A stretch of 64,000 nucleotides of DNA from Nocardia blacklockiae (GTDB lineage: Bacteria; Actinomycetota; Actinomycetes; Mycobacteriales; Mycobacteriaceae): contig NZ_JADLRJ010000017.1 in NCBI RefSeq assembly GCF_015477355.1, positions 1 to 64,000 on the forward strand, read 5' to 3'. Positions within the stretch are counted from its first letter, which is position 1. Every line of letters starts with the position of its first letter. Under the pieces are notes generated by a model that was not told the origin of the DNA, searched no databases, and saw only the letters and a list, made by a program, of their open reading frames with translations. The position numbers were made by a program, and so were the translations under genes. Below are positions 17,177 through 25,796 of the stretch, piece after piece.

Positions 17177-18334
17177 ATGCGCACCGTTCCCGGGATCGTT
17201 CTCGCGGTACTCGCGGTCACCGTGACCGCCTGCTCCGGCGGCAGCAGCCCGACCGCCGAAACCTCCAGCGCCACCGGCACGCCGCCCACCTCGGCGGCGC
17301 CGGTCACCTCCGGCACCCAACCCGATTGCAACGCGGGCTTTCTCGCGCAGTTCACCACCCGCCAGAAGCTGGCCCAACTGCTCACCGTGGGCGTGAACGG
17401 CCTCGCCGACGCGGAGAGCATCGTGCGCACCGAGGGCGTCGGCGGCGTGTTCCTCGGCAGTTGGACCGACCCGGCGCTGCTCGGCGACAAGCAGATCCAG
17501 CGGGTCGAGTCGGCCGCGCGCACGCCGCTCATGGTGACCATCGACGAGGAGGGCGGCCGGGTCTCGCGGCTGCGCAACCTGATCGGGGCCGCGCCCTCGG
17601 CCCGGGTCGCCGCCCAGACGACCTCGGCGGAGGACTACTACACCCAGAGCGCCGCCCGCGGCCGGGCCATGAAGGACCTCGGCATCACCGTCGATTTCGC
17701 CCCGGACGTCGACGTGTCGAGCCAGCCCGACGACAGCGTCATCGGCGACCGCTCCTACTCCGACGATCCCGAGGTGGTCACCCGCTACGCCGACGCGTTC
17801 ATCCGCGCGATGCACGATGCCGGGGTCGGCGCGGTGATGAAGCACTTCCCCGGCCACGGCTCCGGCTCGGGCGACTCGCACACCGGCGCGGTGCGGACCC
17901 CGCCGCTGGACCAGTTGCAGCAGGTCGACCTGGTGCCGTTCCGCAACCTGGTCGGCTCGGGCGCGGCGGTGATGGTCGGCCACCTCGACGTGCCGGGCCT
18001 GACCACCGACGGCACCCCGGCCAGCATCAGCCCGCAGGTCATGGCGCTGCTGCGGCAGGGCACCGGCTACGGCGCGGCGCCGTTCGACGGACCGATCTTC
18101 ACCGACGACCTGAGCGGCATGGCGGCGATCACCAGCCGGATGGGCATCGAGGACGCGGTCGCGGCCGCACTCGAGGCCGGCGCCGACAACGCCCTGTGGA
18201 TCAACTCGGACGCGGTGACCACGGTGCTCGACCGGCTCGAGCAGGAGGTGCGCGCGGGCAAGCTGCCGATGACACAGGTGGACGAGTCCGTGCTGCGGAT
18301 GGCCCGCTTCAAGGGCATCCCGATGCACTGCTGA
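17177..18334 (+). CDS. lpqI: Lipoprotein beta-N-acetylglucosaminidase-like, GH3
   Basis: 385 residues from the ATG at 17177. The signal ends in a lipobox (VTVTAC, Cys at about 19) and a Ser/Thr-rich linker follows. The GH3 barrel shows VTIDEEGGRVSRL at about 115-127, DFAPDVDV at about 173, the KHFPGHG signature at about 223-229 and TDDLSGM at about 308-314 containing the nucleophilic Asp. It should cleave beta-N-acetylhexosamine or related units in recycled peptidoglycan at the outer face of the membrane. Length and neighbourhood match M. tuberculosis LpqI (next to a TetR gene and aftD). Confidence 0.88.
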   Translation: MRTVPGIVLAVLAVTVTACSGGSSPTAETSSATGTPPTSAAPVTSGTQPDCNAGFLAQFTTRQKLAQLLTVGVNGLADAESIVRTEGVGGVFLGSWTDPALLGDKQIQRVESAARTPLMVTIDEEGGRVSRLRNLIGAAPSARVAAQTTSAEDYYTQSAARGRAMKDLGITVDFAPDVDVSSQPDDSVIGDRSYSDDPEVVTRYADAFIRAMHDAGVGAVMKHFPGHGSGSGDSHTGAVRTPPLDQLQQVDLVPFRNLVGSGAAVMVGHLDVPGLTTDGTPASISPQVMALLRQGTGYGAAPFDGPIFTDDLSGMAAITSRMGIEDAVAAALEAGADNALWINSDAVTTVLDRLEQEVRAGKLPMTQVDESVLRMARFKGIPMHC

Positions 18335-18369
18335 GGTCCCCGCGAATCATCGGCAATTGTCTCGCATGG

Positions 18370-18389
18370 AACTTACCTTGGAGTAAGAT
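18370..18389. promoter_or_regulatory. TetR operator candidate (copy 1)
   Basis: cttaccttggagtaag at 18372-18387 is a partial dyad (cttac ... gtaag) 30 bases before the TetR start. It matches 14 of 16 bases with the inverted reading of the perfect palindrome at 21501-21520 between fabG4 and fadA2. The shared site suggests autoregulation plus control of the lipid genes. Confidence 0.65.
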
Positions 18390-18418
18390 AGGGGTTTCAT
18401 CGTGGTCTAGGAGAGCGC

Positions 18419-19018
18419 ATGGCAGGCGGTACGAAACGGCTTCCTCGGGCGGTTCGTGAACAGCAGATGCTGGACGCCGCCGTAGAGGTGTTCTCGCGCA
18501 AGGGTTACCACGACACCTCGATGGACGCCATCGCCGCGGAGGCCAAGATCTCCAAGCCGATGCTCTATCTGTACTACGGCTCCAAGGACGAGTTGTTCCG
18601 GGCCTGCATCGCCCGCGAGAGCGTGCGGTTCATCGAGGCGGTCGCGGTGGCGGGCAACCCCAAGCTCACCCCGCACGAGCAGCTGCGCGCCGGGCTCGAG
18701 GCGTTCCTGTCCTATGTGGACAACAACCGGCTGTCCTGGCAGGTGCTGTACCGGCAGGCGCTGGGGCAGCAGCCGTTCGCCTCGGAGATCGCCAACAGCC
18801 GCGAGCGGGTGATCGAGCTGACCGGCAAACTGCTCGAGTCCAGCGCCAAATACGCCGAGCCCGGCACGAATTTCGACATCGTGGCCGTCGCGGTGATCGG
18901 GGCCGGCGAGGCCATCGCCGACCGGATCGCCAGCGGCGAGGTGGAGGTGGCCGAGGCCGTGGACCTGCTCGACGACCTGGCCTGGCGCGGCCTGGCGGGC
19001 AAGAAGAAGGCCGAGTAG
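18419..19018 (+). CDS. TetR-family regulator of the fabG4/fadA2 block
   Basis: 199 residues from the ATG at 18419 (ggtctaggag upstream). The N-terminal helix-turn-helix is MDAIAAEAKISKPMLYLYYG at about residues 36-55, followed by KDELF. The C-terminal all-helical half would bind a ligand and dimerise. By position it corresponds to Rv0238 of M. tuberculosis, between lpqI and htdX. The palindrome in its own promoter recurs in the fabG4/fadA2 promoter, so I infer that it represses both and responds to an acyl-CoA-type ligand. The ligand is not evident from sequence. Confidence 0.88.
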   Translation: MAGGTKRLPRAVREQQMLDAAVEVFSRKGYHDTSMDAIAAEAKISKPMLYLYYGSKDELFRACIARESVRFIEAVAVAGNPKLTPHEQLRAGLEAFLSYVDNNRLSWQVLYRQALGQQPFASEIANSRERVIELTGKLLESSAKYAEPGTNFDIVAVAVIGAGEAIADRIASGEVEVAEAVDLLDDLAWRGLAGKKKAE

Positions 19019-19027
19019 AAACGAAGA

Positions 19028-19107
19028 GCCGCACGGCTTCTCGGTACTCGCCGCCGATCGAATCCCCCTTGCGACTCGATCGGCGGCGGCCGAGAAGGCG
19101 TGCGGCC
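19028..19107. terminator. Long bidirectional hairpin between tetR and htdX
   Basis: gccgcac-ggcttctcgg... at 19028 pairs with ccgagaagg-cgtgcggc ending near 19107, and the inner arms cgccgccgatcga/tcgatcggcggcg also pair. The stem has about 30 base pairs with small bulges. It sits exactly between two convergent genes. Confidence 0.7.
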
Positions 19108-19144
19108 ACTTCCGTTCGGTCCCCCGACGAGACCGAAGTTCGGT

Positions 19145-20011
19145 TCAGCGCAGCGTAGCCGTCAGGTGCGGGTAGCCCTTCTTCGGGTGCTTCAGCGACA
19201 GGTCCCAGCCGCCCTCGGCCTGGTCGGCGTAGACGTTGACCGTCGCGGGCAGCAGCACCGGCTTGCCGAACTTCACCGAGTACGTGGTCTGCGCCGGGAC
19301 GCGGCCCTCGATGACCCCGAGAATGGCCGCGGCCGACCACATTCCGTGCGCGATCGAGCGCGGGAACCCGAAGGCCTTGGCGCTCAACGCCGACATGTGG
19401 ATCGGGTTGCGGTCGCCCGAGGCGGCGGCGTAGCGGTGGATCAGTGCCTGGTCCACGCGCAGCGTGCGCAGCGGCGGCGGGGGCGCCTCCTCCGGCTTCG
19501 GCTCCGGCTTGGGGCCGCCCGACAGCGAGGTGCGCTGCTGGTGCAGGAAGGTGGTGACCTGCCGCCACACCAGCTCCCGGCCCACCCGGACCTCGCTGAT
19601 CGCGTCGACCAGCAGGCCCTTCGGGTGCTCGCGCAGGTTCTCCACGTGGGCGTGGATGTCCAGCGGCTCGCTCACCGAGATCTCGCGGGTGCGCTCGATG
19701 ACGTTCTCCGCGTGCACCGCGCCCACGGCGACGAACGGGAAGTCGCGGGCGACCACCAGTTGCATCACCACGGGGAAGGTGAGCACGAACGGATAGGTCA
19801 GCGGCAGCGAGTCGCCGAAGCGCTGCCCGGTCGCGTGGCAGTACGCGGCCAGGTTGTCGACATCGACCGTGACGCCGTTCAATTCGATGGCGCGGTCCGG
19901 GATTTCGGGCTTGCGGCCCGAAACCAGCGGCAGCGGAACGGCTCCCAGCGCGGCCTTCACATAGAGATTGCCGGTCTTCGGGGGCTCGGTCAGCGAAATG
20001 GTCTGGGTCAT
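19145..20011 (-). CDS. htdX: MaoC-like (3R)-hydroxyacyl thioester dehydratase
   Basis: 288 residues from the ATG at 20011. It has two hot-dog domains. The second carries the hydratase-2 motif: YAAASGDRNPIHMS (Asp and His catalytic) at about residues 203-216, then FGFPRSIAHGMW. It dehydrates (3R)-hydroxyacyl thioesters in a FAS-II-like or alternative elongation cycle. A Pro/Glu-rich linker separates the domains. Its start lies 10 bases after the fabG4 stop, so the two form an operon, as in M. tuberculosis Rv0242c-Rv0241c. Confidence 0.9.
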   Translation of the reverse strand: MTQTISLTEPPKTGNLYVKAALGAVPLPLVSGRKPEIPDRAIELNGVTVDVDNLAAYCHATGQRFGDSLPLTYPFVLTFPVVMQLVVARDFPFVAVGAVHAENVIERTREISVSEPLDIHAHVENLREHPKGLLVDAISEVRVGRELVWRQVTTFLHQQRTSLSGGPKPEPKPEEAPPPPLRTLRVDQALIHRYAAASGDRNPIHMSALSAKAFGFPRSIAHGMWSAAAILGVIEGRVPAQTTYSVKFGKPVLLPATVNVYADQAEGGWDLSLKHPKKGYPHLTATLR

Positions 20012-20021
20012 GATCCTCCGA

Positions 20022-21383
20022 TCAGGCGCCGATGAGGCTCTGGCCGCAGACCCGGACCACGTTGCCGGTCACCGCGTTCGACGCCGGGCCGGCGAAGTAG
20101 GCGATGGTCTCGGCGACGTCGACGGTCTGGCCGCCCTGCGACAGCGAGCTCATCAGCCGGCCGGCCTCGCGGGTGCCGAGCGGGATGGCGGCGGTCATGG
20201 CGGTCTCGATGAAGCCGGGGGCGACGGCGTTGATGGTGATGCCCTTCTCGGCCAGCTTCGGGGCCTCGGCGTTCACCATGCCGATGACACCGGCCTTGGA
20301 GGCGCCGTAGTTGGTCTGGCCGCGGTTGCCCGCGATGCCCGCGATCGACGAGATGTCGATGACCCGCGCGCCTTCCTTCAGCACGCCCTTGGACACCAGC
20401 GCCTCGGTGATCCGGTGCGGCGCGGCGAGATTCACGTTGAGCACCGCGTTCCAGCGGCCCTCGTCCATGTTGGCGAGCAGCTTGTCGCGGGTGATGCCGG
20501 CGTTGTGCACGACGATGTCGAGGCGGCCGAAGCGCTCGGCGGCCAGCTCGGCGATCTTGTCGGCGGCGTCGGGCGCGGTGACGTCCACGGCCAGGGCGGT
20601 GCCGCCGACCTTGTTGGCCGTCTCCGACAGCGCCTCGCCGGCGGCCGGGATGTCGGCGACGATGACCTGCGCGCCGTCGCGGGCGAAGACCTCGGCGATG
20701 GTGGCGCCGATGCCCCGGGCCGCACCGGTGACCAGGGCGACCTTGCCGTCCAGCGGCTTGTCCCAGTCGAGCCCGGAGACGGCCGCGTCCTCCTTGCCTA
20801 CCCGGAACACCTGGCCGTCGACGAAGGCCGACTTGCCCGACAGGATGAACCGCAGCGTGGACTCCAGGCCGGTGGCGGCCGCGGCGGCCTCCGGGTGCAG
20901 GTACACCAGGTTCGCGGTGGCGCCGCGCAGCAGCTCCTTGCCGACGCTGCGGGTGAAGCCCTCGAGCGCGCGCTGCGCGATCTGCTCCTCGACACCCGCG
21001 GTGAGCTCCGGAGTCGTGCCGATGACCAGGATGCGGCCGGACGGCGCGATCGAGCGCATGGCCGGCTGGAAGAACTGGTACAGCTGCTCGAGCTCCTCGA
21101 CCGAGCCGAGGCCCGTGGCGTCGAAGACCAGGCCGCCGAACTTCACACCCGGGGTGAGCGAATCCACGAAGGTGTAGTCCGACAGCAGGGTGCGCGTCGC
21201 CTCGGCGACCCGGCCCTTGCCGCCCAGCAGTACCGGGCCGGGCAGCGCCGGCTCGCCCGGGGTGTAGCGGCGCAGGTTCTCCGGCTTGGGCAGCCCCAGC
21301 TTGCTCGCCAGGAACGCGCCGGGGGCCGAGTGAACGAACGATCCGTACAGGTTGGGAGCGCCCTTGTTCTTGCTGGCTGCCAC
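20022..21383 (-). CDS. fabG4: High-molecular-weight 3-oxoacyl-ACP/CoA reductase
   Basis: 453 residues from the GTG at 21383 (aggaaca upstream); the frame extends to 21476 but that part would cover the promoter, and 453 matches the known M. tuberculosis FabG4 length. An N-terminal flavodoxin-like domain (to about 200) precedes an SDR domain with [19 protein letters not shown] at about 212-230, HNAGIT, and the catalytic YGASKAG near 356. It reduces 3-oxoacyl thioesters with NADH. It is divergent from fadA2 across a 246-base promoter region holding the TetR palindrome. Confidence 0.93.
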   Translation of the reverse strand: MAASKNKGAPNLYGSFVHSAPGAFLASKLGLPKPENLRRYTPGEPALPGPVLLGGKGRVAEATRTLLSDYTFVDSLTPGVKFGGLVFDATGLGSVEELEQLYQFFQPAMRSIAPSGRILVIGTTPELTAGVEEQIAQRALEGFTRSVGKELLRGATANLVYLHPEAAAAATGLESTLRFILSGKSAFVDGQVFRVGKEDAAVSGLDWDKPLDGKVALVTGAARGIGATIAEVFARDGAQVIVADIPAAGEALSETANKVGGTALAVDVTAPDAADKIAELAAERFGRLDIVVHNAGITRDKLLANMDEGRWNAVLNVNLAAPHRITEALVSKGVLKEGARVIDISSIAGIAGNRGQTNYGASKAGVIGMVNAEAPKLAEKGITINAVAPGFIETAMTAAIPLGTREAGRLMSSLSQGGQTVDVAETIAYFAGPASNAVTGNVVRVCGQSLIGA

Positions 21384-21500
21384 TGTTCCTACCTTTTCCT
21401 CGAGTCGAATGTGGACGTCTGCGTCGGCTGCCGACCGCCCCCGCGCCCGGCCTGGACCGAGCGTTGTTGCGCACATTCACGGGGTACGGTGTCGACAACG

Positions 21501-21520
21501 AACTTACTCCAGAGTAAGTT
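21501..21520. promoter_or_regulatory. TetR operator candidate (copy 2, perfect palindrome)
   Basis: aacttactc-ca-gagtaagtt has perfect 9-base arms with a 2-base centre. It lies 117 bases from the fabG4 start and 109 from the fadA2 start, so one bound dimer could block both divergent promoters. A related half-site (taaagtaaac) follows. The same motif precedes the TetR gene at 18372. Confidence 0.75.
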
Positions 21521-21629
21521 TAAAGTAAACCGACAGCGAGGGGGCATCGGTGCACGGCCGAAAATTTTTCGGCCACGCCCCGAGCGCCGAGCAATCCCGA
21601 ACATCCCCGACGAGACAGTGGAGACTCGA

Positions 21630-22991
21630 GTGACTACCAAAGCCCGTTCGGCGAAGGCCGCGTCATCGACCAGCGCGTCATCGAAGAGCTCGGCGGCGAG
21701 CAGCCGACCCACCAAGCAGGCCCGCCCCGTTGCGGTATTGGGCGGGAACCGCATTCCGTTCGCCCGCTCGGACGGCCGCTACGCGCACGCCTCCAACCAG
21801 GATATGTTCACCGCGGCGCTGAACGGGTTGGTCAGCCGCTTCGGTTTGCAGGGCGAGCGGCTGGGCATGGTGGTCGGCGGCGCCGTGCTCAAGCGCGTCG
21901 GCGAGCACGGCATGATCCGCGAGAGCGTGCTGGGCAGCGAGCTGTCGCCCTACACGCCCGCCCACGACCTGCAGCTGGCCTGCGGCACGGGCCTGCAGTC
22001 GATCGTCACCGTCGGCGACGCGATCGCGCTGGGCCGCATCGAGGCCGGCGTCGGCGGCGGCACCGACACCACCTCCGACGCGCCGATCGGCGTCAGCGAG
22101 TCCATGCGCGAGTGGATGCTCGACGCCAACCGCGCCAAGAAGAACGCCGACTACGTGAAGCTGGTCGGGCGGCTGCGGCCGAGCATGGTGGGCATCGAGA
22201 TCCCGCGCAACGCCGAGCCGCGCACCGGGCTGTCGATGGGCGAGCACGCCGCCATCACCGCCAAGGAGTTCGGCATCGCCCGCGAGGCGCAGGACGAACT
22301 GGCCTACCTGTCGCACCGGAACATGGCCGCCGCCTACGACCGCGGCTTCTTCGACGACCTGGTCACCCCGTTCCTGGGCCTGACCCGCGACGACAACCTG
22401 CGCCCGAACTCCACCATCGAGAAGCTGTCGACGCTCAAGCCGGTGTTCGGCAACAAGCTCGGCGACGCGACCATGACGGCCGGCAACTCCACCCCGCTCA
22501 CCGACGGCGCGTCCGCGGTGCTGCTGGGCAGCGAGGAGTGGGCCGCCGAGCGCAACCTGAAGCCGCTGGCCTACCTGGTCGACAGCGAGGTCGCCGCGGT
22601 CGACTACGTGTGGGGCCCGGACGGTCTGCTGATGGCGCCCACCTACGCGGTGCCGCGCCTGCTCGCCCGCAACGGCCTGACCCTGCAGGACTTCGACTAC
22701 TACGAGATCCACGAGGCCTTCGCCTCCGTGGTGCTGGCCACCCTGCAGGCCTGGGAGTCCGACCAGTACTGCAAGGAGCGGCTGGGCCTGGACGGCGCGC
22801 TGGGCTCGATCGACCGCGCCAAGCTCAACGTCAACGGCTCCTCCCTGGCGGCGGGCCACCCCTTCGCCGCCACCGGTGGCCGCATCATCGCCCAGACTGC
22901 CAAGCAGCTCGCGGAGAAGGGCTCCGGCCGCGCCCTGATCTCCATCTGCGCCGCGGGCGGCCAGGGCGTGGTGGCCATCCTGGAGCGCTGA
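21630..22991 (+). CDS. fadA2: Acetyl-CoA acetyltransferase (thiolase)
   Basis: 453 residues from the GTG at 21630 (ggag at 21620-21623); a GTG at 21618 is possible and the frame is open far upstream through the fabG4 antisense. The first 30 residues are a Ser/Ala/Lys-rich tail. Thiolase signatures: active-site Cys118 in LACGTG, YEIHEAF with its His, NGSSLAAGHPFAATGGR, and the C-terminal CAAGGQG with the second Cys. It makes or cleaves acetoacetyl-CoA or 3-oxoacyl-CoA in beta-oxidation. A terminator follows. The position matches M. tuberculosis fadA2 (Rv0243). Confidence 0.93.
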   Translation: MTTKARSAKAASSTSASSKSSAASSRPTKQARPVAVLGGNRIPFARSDGRYAHASNQDMFTAALNGLVSRFGLQGERLGMVVGGAVLKRVGEHGMIRESVLGSELSPYTPAHDLQLACGTGLQSIVTVGDAIALGRIEAGVGGGTDTTSDAPIGVSESMREWMLDANRAKKNADYVKLVGRLRPSMVGIEIPRNAEPRTGLSMGEHAAITAKEFGIAREAQDELAYLSHRNMAAAYDRGFFDDLVTPFLGLTRDDNLRPNSTIEKLSTLKPVFGNKLGDATMTAGNSTPLTDGASAVLLGSEEWAAERNLKPLAYLVDSEVAAVDYVWGPDGLLMAPTYAVPRLLARNGLTLQDFDYYEIHEAFASVVLATLQAWESDQYCKERLGLDGALGSIDRAKLNVNGSSLAAGHPFAATGGRIIAQTAKQLAEKGSGRALISICAAGGQGVVAILER

Positions 22992-23024
22992 AACCCGCTG
23001 CAGGGCAACGTGTCTGCCTGAGGA

Positions 23025-23056
23025 AGCGCCCGGCCCATGGCGGCCGGGCGCTTTTT
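23025..23056 (+). terminator. Rho-independent terminator after fadA2
   Basis: agcgcccggcc pairs with ggccgggcgct around catggc, and the stem runs into a five-T tract at 23052-23056. It lies 34 bases after the fadA2 stop. Confidence 0.88.
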
Positions 23057-23192
23057 CGTACGCGCCCTCGCCGCGGGCACGGCACCGCCGAATTCGTCGT
23101 GGCCGGGGTCGATTGTCCGCGCAGGGCCGGTTCGTGTTCGCAGGGGCTCGAAGATCGTCGCGGACGGGCGGCGCGGTTCTAGAGTCGGCGGG

Positions 23193-23711
23193 GTGAGTCC
23201 TTTGCGGGTAGGTGAGGAGTTGGTGACGGAGCGGCTGTCGTTGCGGCGGCCGGTGTCGGCGGATGTGGACGCGGTGCTCGCCATTTGCGGGGATCCGCAG
23301 CCGTGGGTGTCGACCGTGGCGGATCGAGCGGAGGCGCAGCGCCTCTACGAGCAGTGGGACGAGCAGTGGCAGCGGCTGGGGTACGGGTACAGGGTGGTGC
23401 GGTATCGCGGGGAGGCGGCGCAGCTCGGGTTCTGCGGGCTGCGGACCGCGCGGTTCAAGGGGCAGCCGGGGCTGAATCTGTTCTACCGCTTCGCCTCCGA
23501 CACGTGGGGACGCGGCGTGGCCACCGAGTCAGCGGCCGCGGTGGTGCGCTGGGCCGAGAAATGGCTGCCCACCCTCCCCGTCGTCGCGCGGATTCGTCCC
23601 GAGAACGCCGCCTCGATAAAGGTGGCGCGGCGAGTGGGGCTGGTGCGGGCCGAACACTTCGACGAGGTCGACGACGAAGGCTTGGACTGGATCCACTACG
23701 CGAGTGAGTGA
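23193..23711 (+). CDS. GNAT N-acetyltransferase (RimJ/RimL-like)
   Basis: 172 residues from the GTG at 23193; the frame is open to 23037 but the added part is not protein-like. VTERLSLRRPVSADVDAV at the N-terminus, GFCGLRTARF, YRFASDTWGRGVATESAAAV (acetyl-CoA loop) and VVARIRPENAASIKVARRVG are the ordered motifs of RimJ/RimL-type GNATs, which acetylate amino groups of proteins or small molecules. The substrate is unknown. No neighbour suggests a pathway. Confidence 0.82.
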   Translation: MSPLRVGEELVTERLSLRRPVSADVDAVLAICGDPQPWVSTVADRAEAQRLYEQWDEQWQRLGYGYRVVRYRGEAAQLGFCGLRTARFKGQPGLNLFYRFASDTWGRGVATESAAAVVRWAEKWLPTLPVVARIRPENAASIKVARRVGLVRAEHFDEVDDEGLDWIHYASE

Positions 23712-23740
23712 GTGCGTAGGTGCGCGAGCGCACCCTACCT

Positions 23741-23821
23741 CCCGTCATTCCGGCATGCTTTTGGCCGGAATCTACTGGACCGCAGGGTGGATCCCGGCCA
23801 AAAGCATGCCGGGATGACGGG
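23741..23821. repeat. Long inverted repeat (MITE/REP-like) between convergent genes
   Basis: A 28-base arm (23741-23768, beginning cccgtcattccggcatgc) is repeated in inverted form at 23794-23821 with a single mismatch, separated by 25 bases that themselves partly pair. I recall near-identical gtcattccggcatgcttttg sequences scattered in many genomes, including Nocardia relatives. It lies between the ends of two convergent genes and may also terminate transcription. Confidence 0.85.
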
Positions 23822-23854
23822 GCGGGCCGCGCCAGGATGACCGGGTGGCTGTGG

Positions 23855-24295
23855 TCAGCAGATGCGGCCCATGTTCATGGTGCCGGGCGGGCAGGCCTGG
23901 TCCTGCAATTGGCGCTCGCGCATTCGGTCGAGCTGTTCCTGTTGGCGCTCCCGCTGCTCCTGCTGGGCTTGCCAGGCCGGGAGGCCCTGGGCGTTCCACA
24001 GGATGGGGTGGGCGTCGGGGCCGCAGTCCTCGACGAACTGCTGTGTCGTGTCGGCCTCGGCCGTGTAGCCGAGCCAGAAGATGCGCAGGTTGGTGCACAG
24101 GGCCTGCATGCCGACGGCGGCGGGCGCGTCGTCCTCGTTGACGCAGGTGGTGACGATTCGGCTGGCCTCGGGCTGCGCGGAGCAGGTGGTCGGCCCGAAC
24201 GGCCGGGCGGCCGACGGCCCAGCGCCGAACGACACGCCCACTCCCACGGTGATCGCGGCGGCCGCACCGAGAACCGATATCGCGCGCAAGTTCAT
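23855..24295 (-). CDS. Small secreted protein, Gln-rich C-terminus
   Basis: 146 residues from the ATG at 24295. A signal peptide (ISVLGAAAAITVGVGVSFGA) ends near residue 30. Six Cys residues in the mature part (TTCSA, TTCVN, ALCTN, EDCGP, QACPP, RIC) suggest three disulfides. A coiled, Gln/Arg-rich helix (QQEQRERQQEQLDRMRERQ) lies near 105-130. No known domain. It is exported, probably to the cell wall or medium. Its 3' end faces the inverted repeat. Confidence 0.65.
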   Translation of the reverse strand: MNLRAISVLGAAAAITVGVGVSFGAGPSAARPFGPTTCSAQPEASRIVTTCVNEDDAPAAVGMQALCTNLRIFWLGYTAEADTTQQFVEDCGPDAHPILWNAQGLPAWQAQQEQRERQQEQLDRMRERQLQDQACPPGTMNMGRIC

Positions 24296-24453
24296 AGGAG
24301 CCCCCCGGATATGTGATCTCGAGACCGCCGAAGCCTGACACACCTGTCAAGGCATGTCAACGAACCGCGGGCCCGGCGCGCGCGGAAACCGCAGCGCCGC
24401 TTGGCCTCCGGCGCGCGCCGACGCCGCAGCGATCCACACCGGGCCCCGCTCCC

Positions 24454-25791
24454 CTACCCGCAGGCGACCTGCTGCCGAGCCAGGTCGAAGGTCCGCCGCG
24501 CCAGCGCGGAGATGCCGACACCGTCGTACCCCGACACCGCGGTACGCAACCGATCGTGCAGGGGATCGGTCCAGCGTCGCGGAATCGCACTGGCGCCCAA
24601 CAGGACTCCCGCGACCGAACCGGCGGTGGCCCCGTTGGAATCGGTATCCCACCCGGCCTGCACGGTGCACGCCACCGTCCGGTCGAAATCCCCTGCGCCC
24701 CAGAGCACTCCGATCGCCACCAGGCAGGCGTTGCCGACCGCGTGCGCCCAGCTGTAGTGGCCGTGCCGGAAGTGCGCCGACTGCACCGCCTGCTCGAACT
24801 CCACGCCGTGCCGATGATCGGCGATCACCTCGGCCAGCGCCACCGCCAGTCGCGACCGCTCCGGAATCACCTGCTGCGCGGCGGTGACGGCGGCGAGCGG
24901 GTCGGCGGCACCGAACGCCGCGGCCACCAGCGCCGCCGCCCACATCGCCGCCCAGATCCCGTTGCCGGTGTGCGACACCGAGGCGTCGCGGGCCGCCAGC
25001 GCGGCCGCGCGCGCCGGGTCCTCCGGGCAGACGTAGCCGTAGATGTCGGCGCGGATCATCGCGCCGGTCCACTCGCGGTACGGATTGCGGTGCCGGGCCG
25101 TGGCCGGCGGCACCCAGCCGTCGATGAGGTTGCGGTAGGCGACCCGCTCGGCGGTGTAGGTCTGCAGGAACGGTAGTCGCTCCAGCCATTCCGCGGCGAC
25201 GTCGGCGGCGGCGAACCCGGTGCCGTGCCGCTCCAGCAGCTCCAGGCCGAGCACGGTGTAGTCGAGGTCGTCGTCGCGCGGGCAGCCGTCCACCCGGCCG
25301 CGGGTCGACTCCGGCCAGCTGTGCTGCAACCGGTACCCGTCCGGCATCGGGCTGAGCACCGGCACGTAGTCCGTCAGCGGATAGGCGTCGGCGCGTTCGA
25401 GATACGCGCGAATCGACTGCGGGGTCCACCGGAAGCCGTTCTCCAGCGGCTTGCCGAGCGTGCAGCCCACGCAGCGCCCCAGCCAGCCGCCGAGAATGCG
25501 GTCGTAGAGCCGGTTGCCCGACTGCGACGGGCTGGCCACCGGCCGCGGCGCCAGCTCCTCGACGATCTCGTCGTAGGGCCATTGCGGGTTGCGCGGCGCG
25601 GCCTCGATGCGGTCGAGCAGCCGCCAGCACGCCGCGGTGTTGGGTAGCGAGGTGTGCGTCAGATCGTGCACCTCCTCGGCGAATTCGTCGACGAGATAGC
25701 CGGATTCGCACCGCTGCAGCCATTCGAAGTACAGCAGGGCACGCGGGTCACCTTCAGGGTGGCCGAAGAAGGCCGATTCGATCGGTTCCAT
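24454..25791 (-). CDS. ADP-ribosylglycohydrolase family protein
   Basis: 445 residues from the ATG at 25791; a GTG at 25800 overlapping the upstream stop (GTGA) is an alternative. An N-terminal region of about 110 residues (YFEWLQRCESGYLVDEF) precedes the DraG/ARH fold. Its metal and substrate motifs are visible: GGWLGRCVGCTLGKPLE at about 123-139, RDDDLDYTVLGL, HTGNGIWAAMW and AGWDTDSNGATAGSVAG, with the paired Asp residues that bind the two Mg2+. It should remove ADP-ribose from a protein, nucleic acid or small molecule. It is tightly coupled to the small gene upstream (25797-26243). No ADP-ribosyltransferase is nearby. Confidence 0.82.
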   Translation of the reverse strand: MEPIESAFFGHPEGDPRALLYFEWLQRCESGYLVDEFAEEVHDLTHTSLPNTAACWRLLDRIEAAPRNPQWPYDEIVEELAPRPVASPSQSGNRLYDRILGGWLGRCVGCTLGKPLENGFRWTPQSIRAYLERADAYPLTDYVPVLSPMPDGYRLQHSWPESTRGRVDGCPRDDDLDYTVLGLELLERHGTGFAAADVAAEWLERLPFLQTYTAERVAYRNLIDGWVPPATARHRNPYREWTGAMIRADIYGYVCPEDPARAAALAARDASVSHTGNGIWAAMWAAALVAAAFGAADPLAAVTAAQQVIPERSRLAVALAEVIADHRHGVEFEQAVQSAHFRHGHYSWAHAVGNACLVAIGVLWGAGDFDRTVACTVQAGWDTDSNGATAGSVAGVLLGASAIPRRWTDPLHDRLRTAVSGYDGVGISALARRTFDLARQQVACG

Positions 25792-25796
25792 GACTT

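Noticed and set aside
19968-21629. Upstream extension of fadA2 to over 1000 residues
   Set aside because: The extra part is antisense to fabG4 and would remove the divergent promoter and operator. The GTG at 21630 has a proper ribosome site and gives the expected length.
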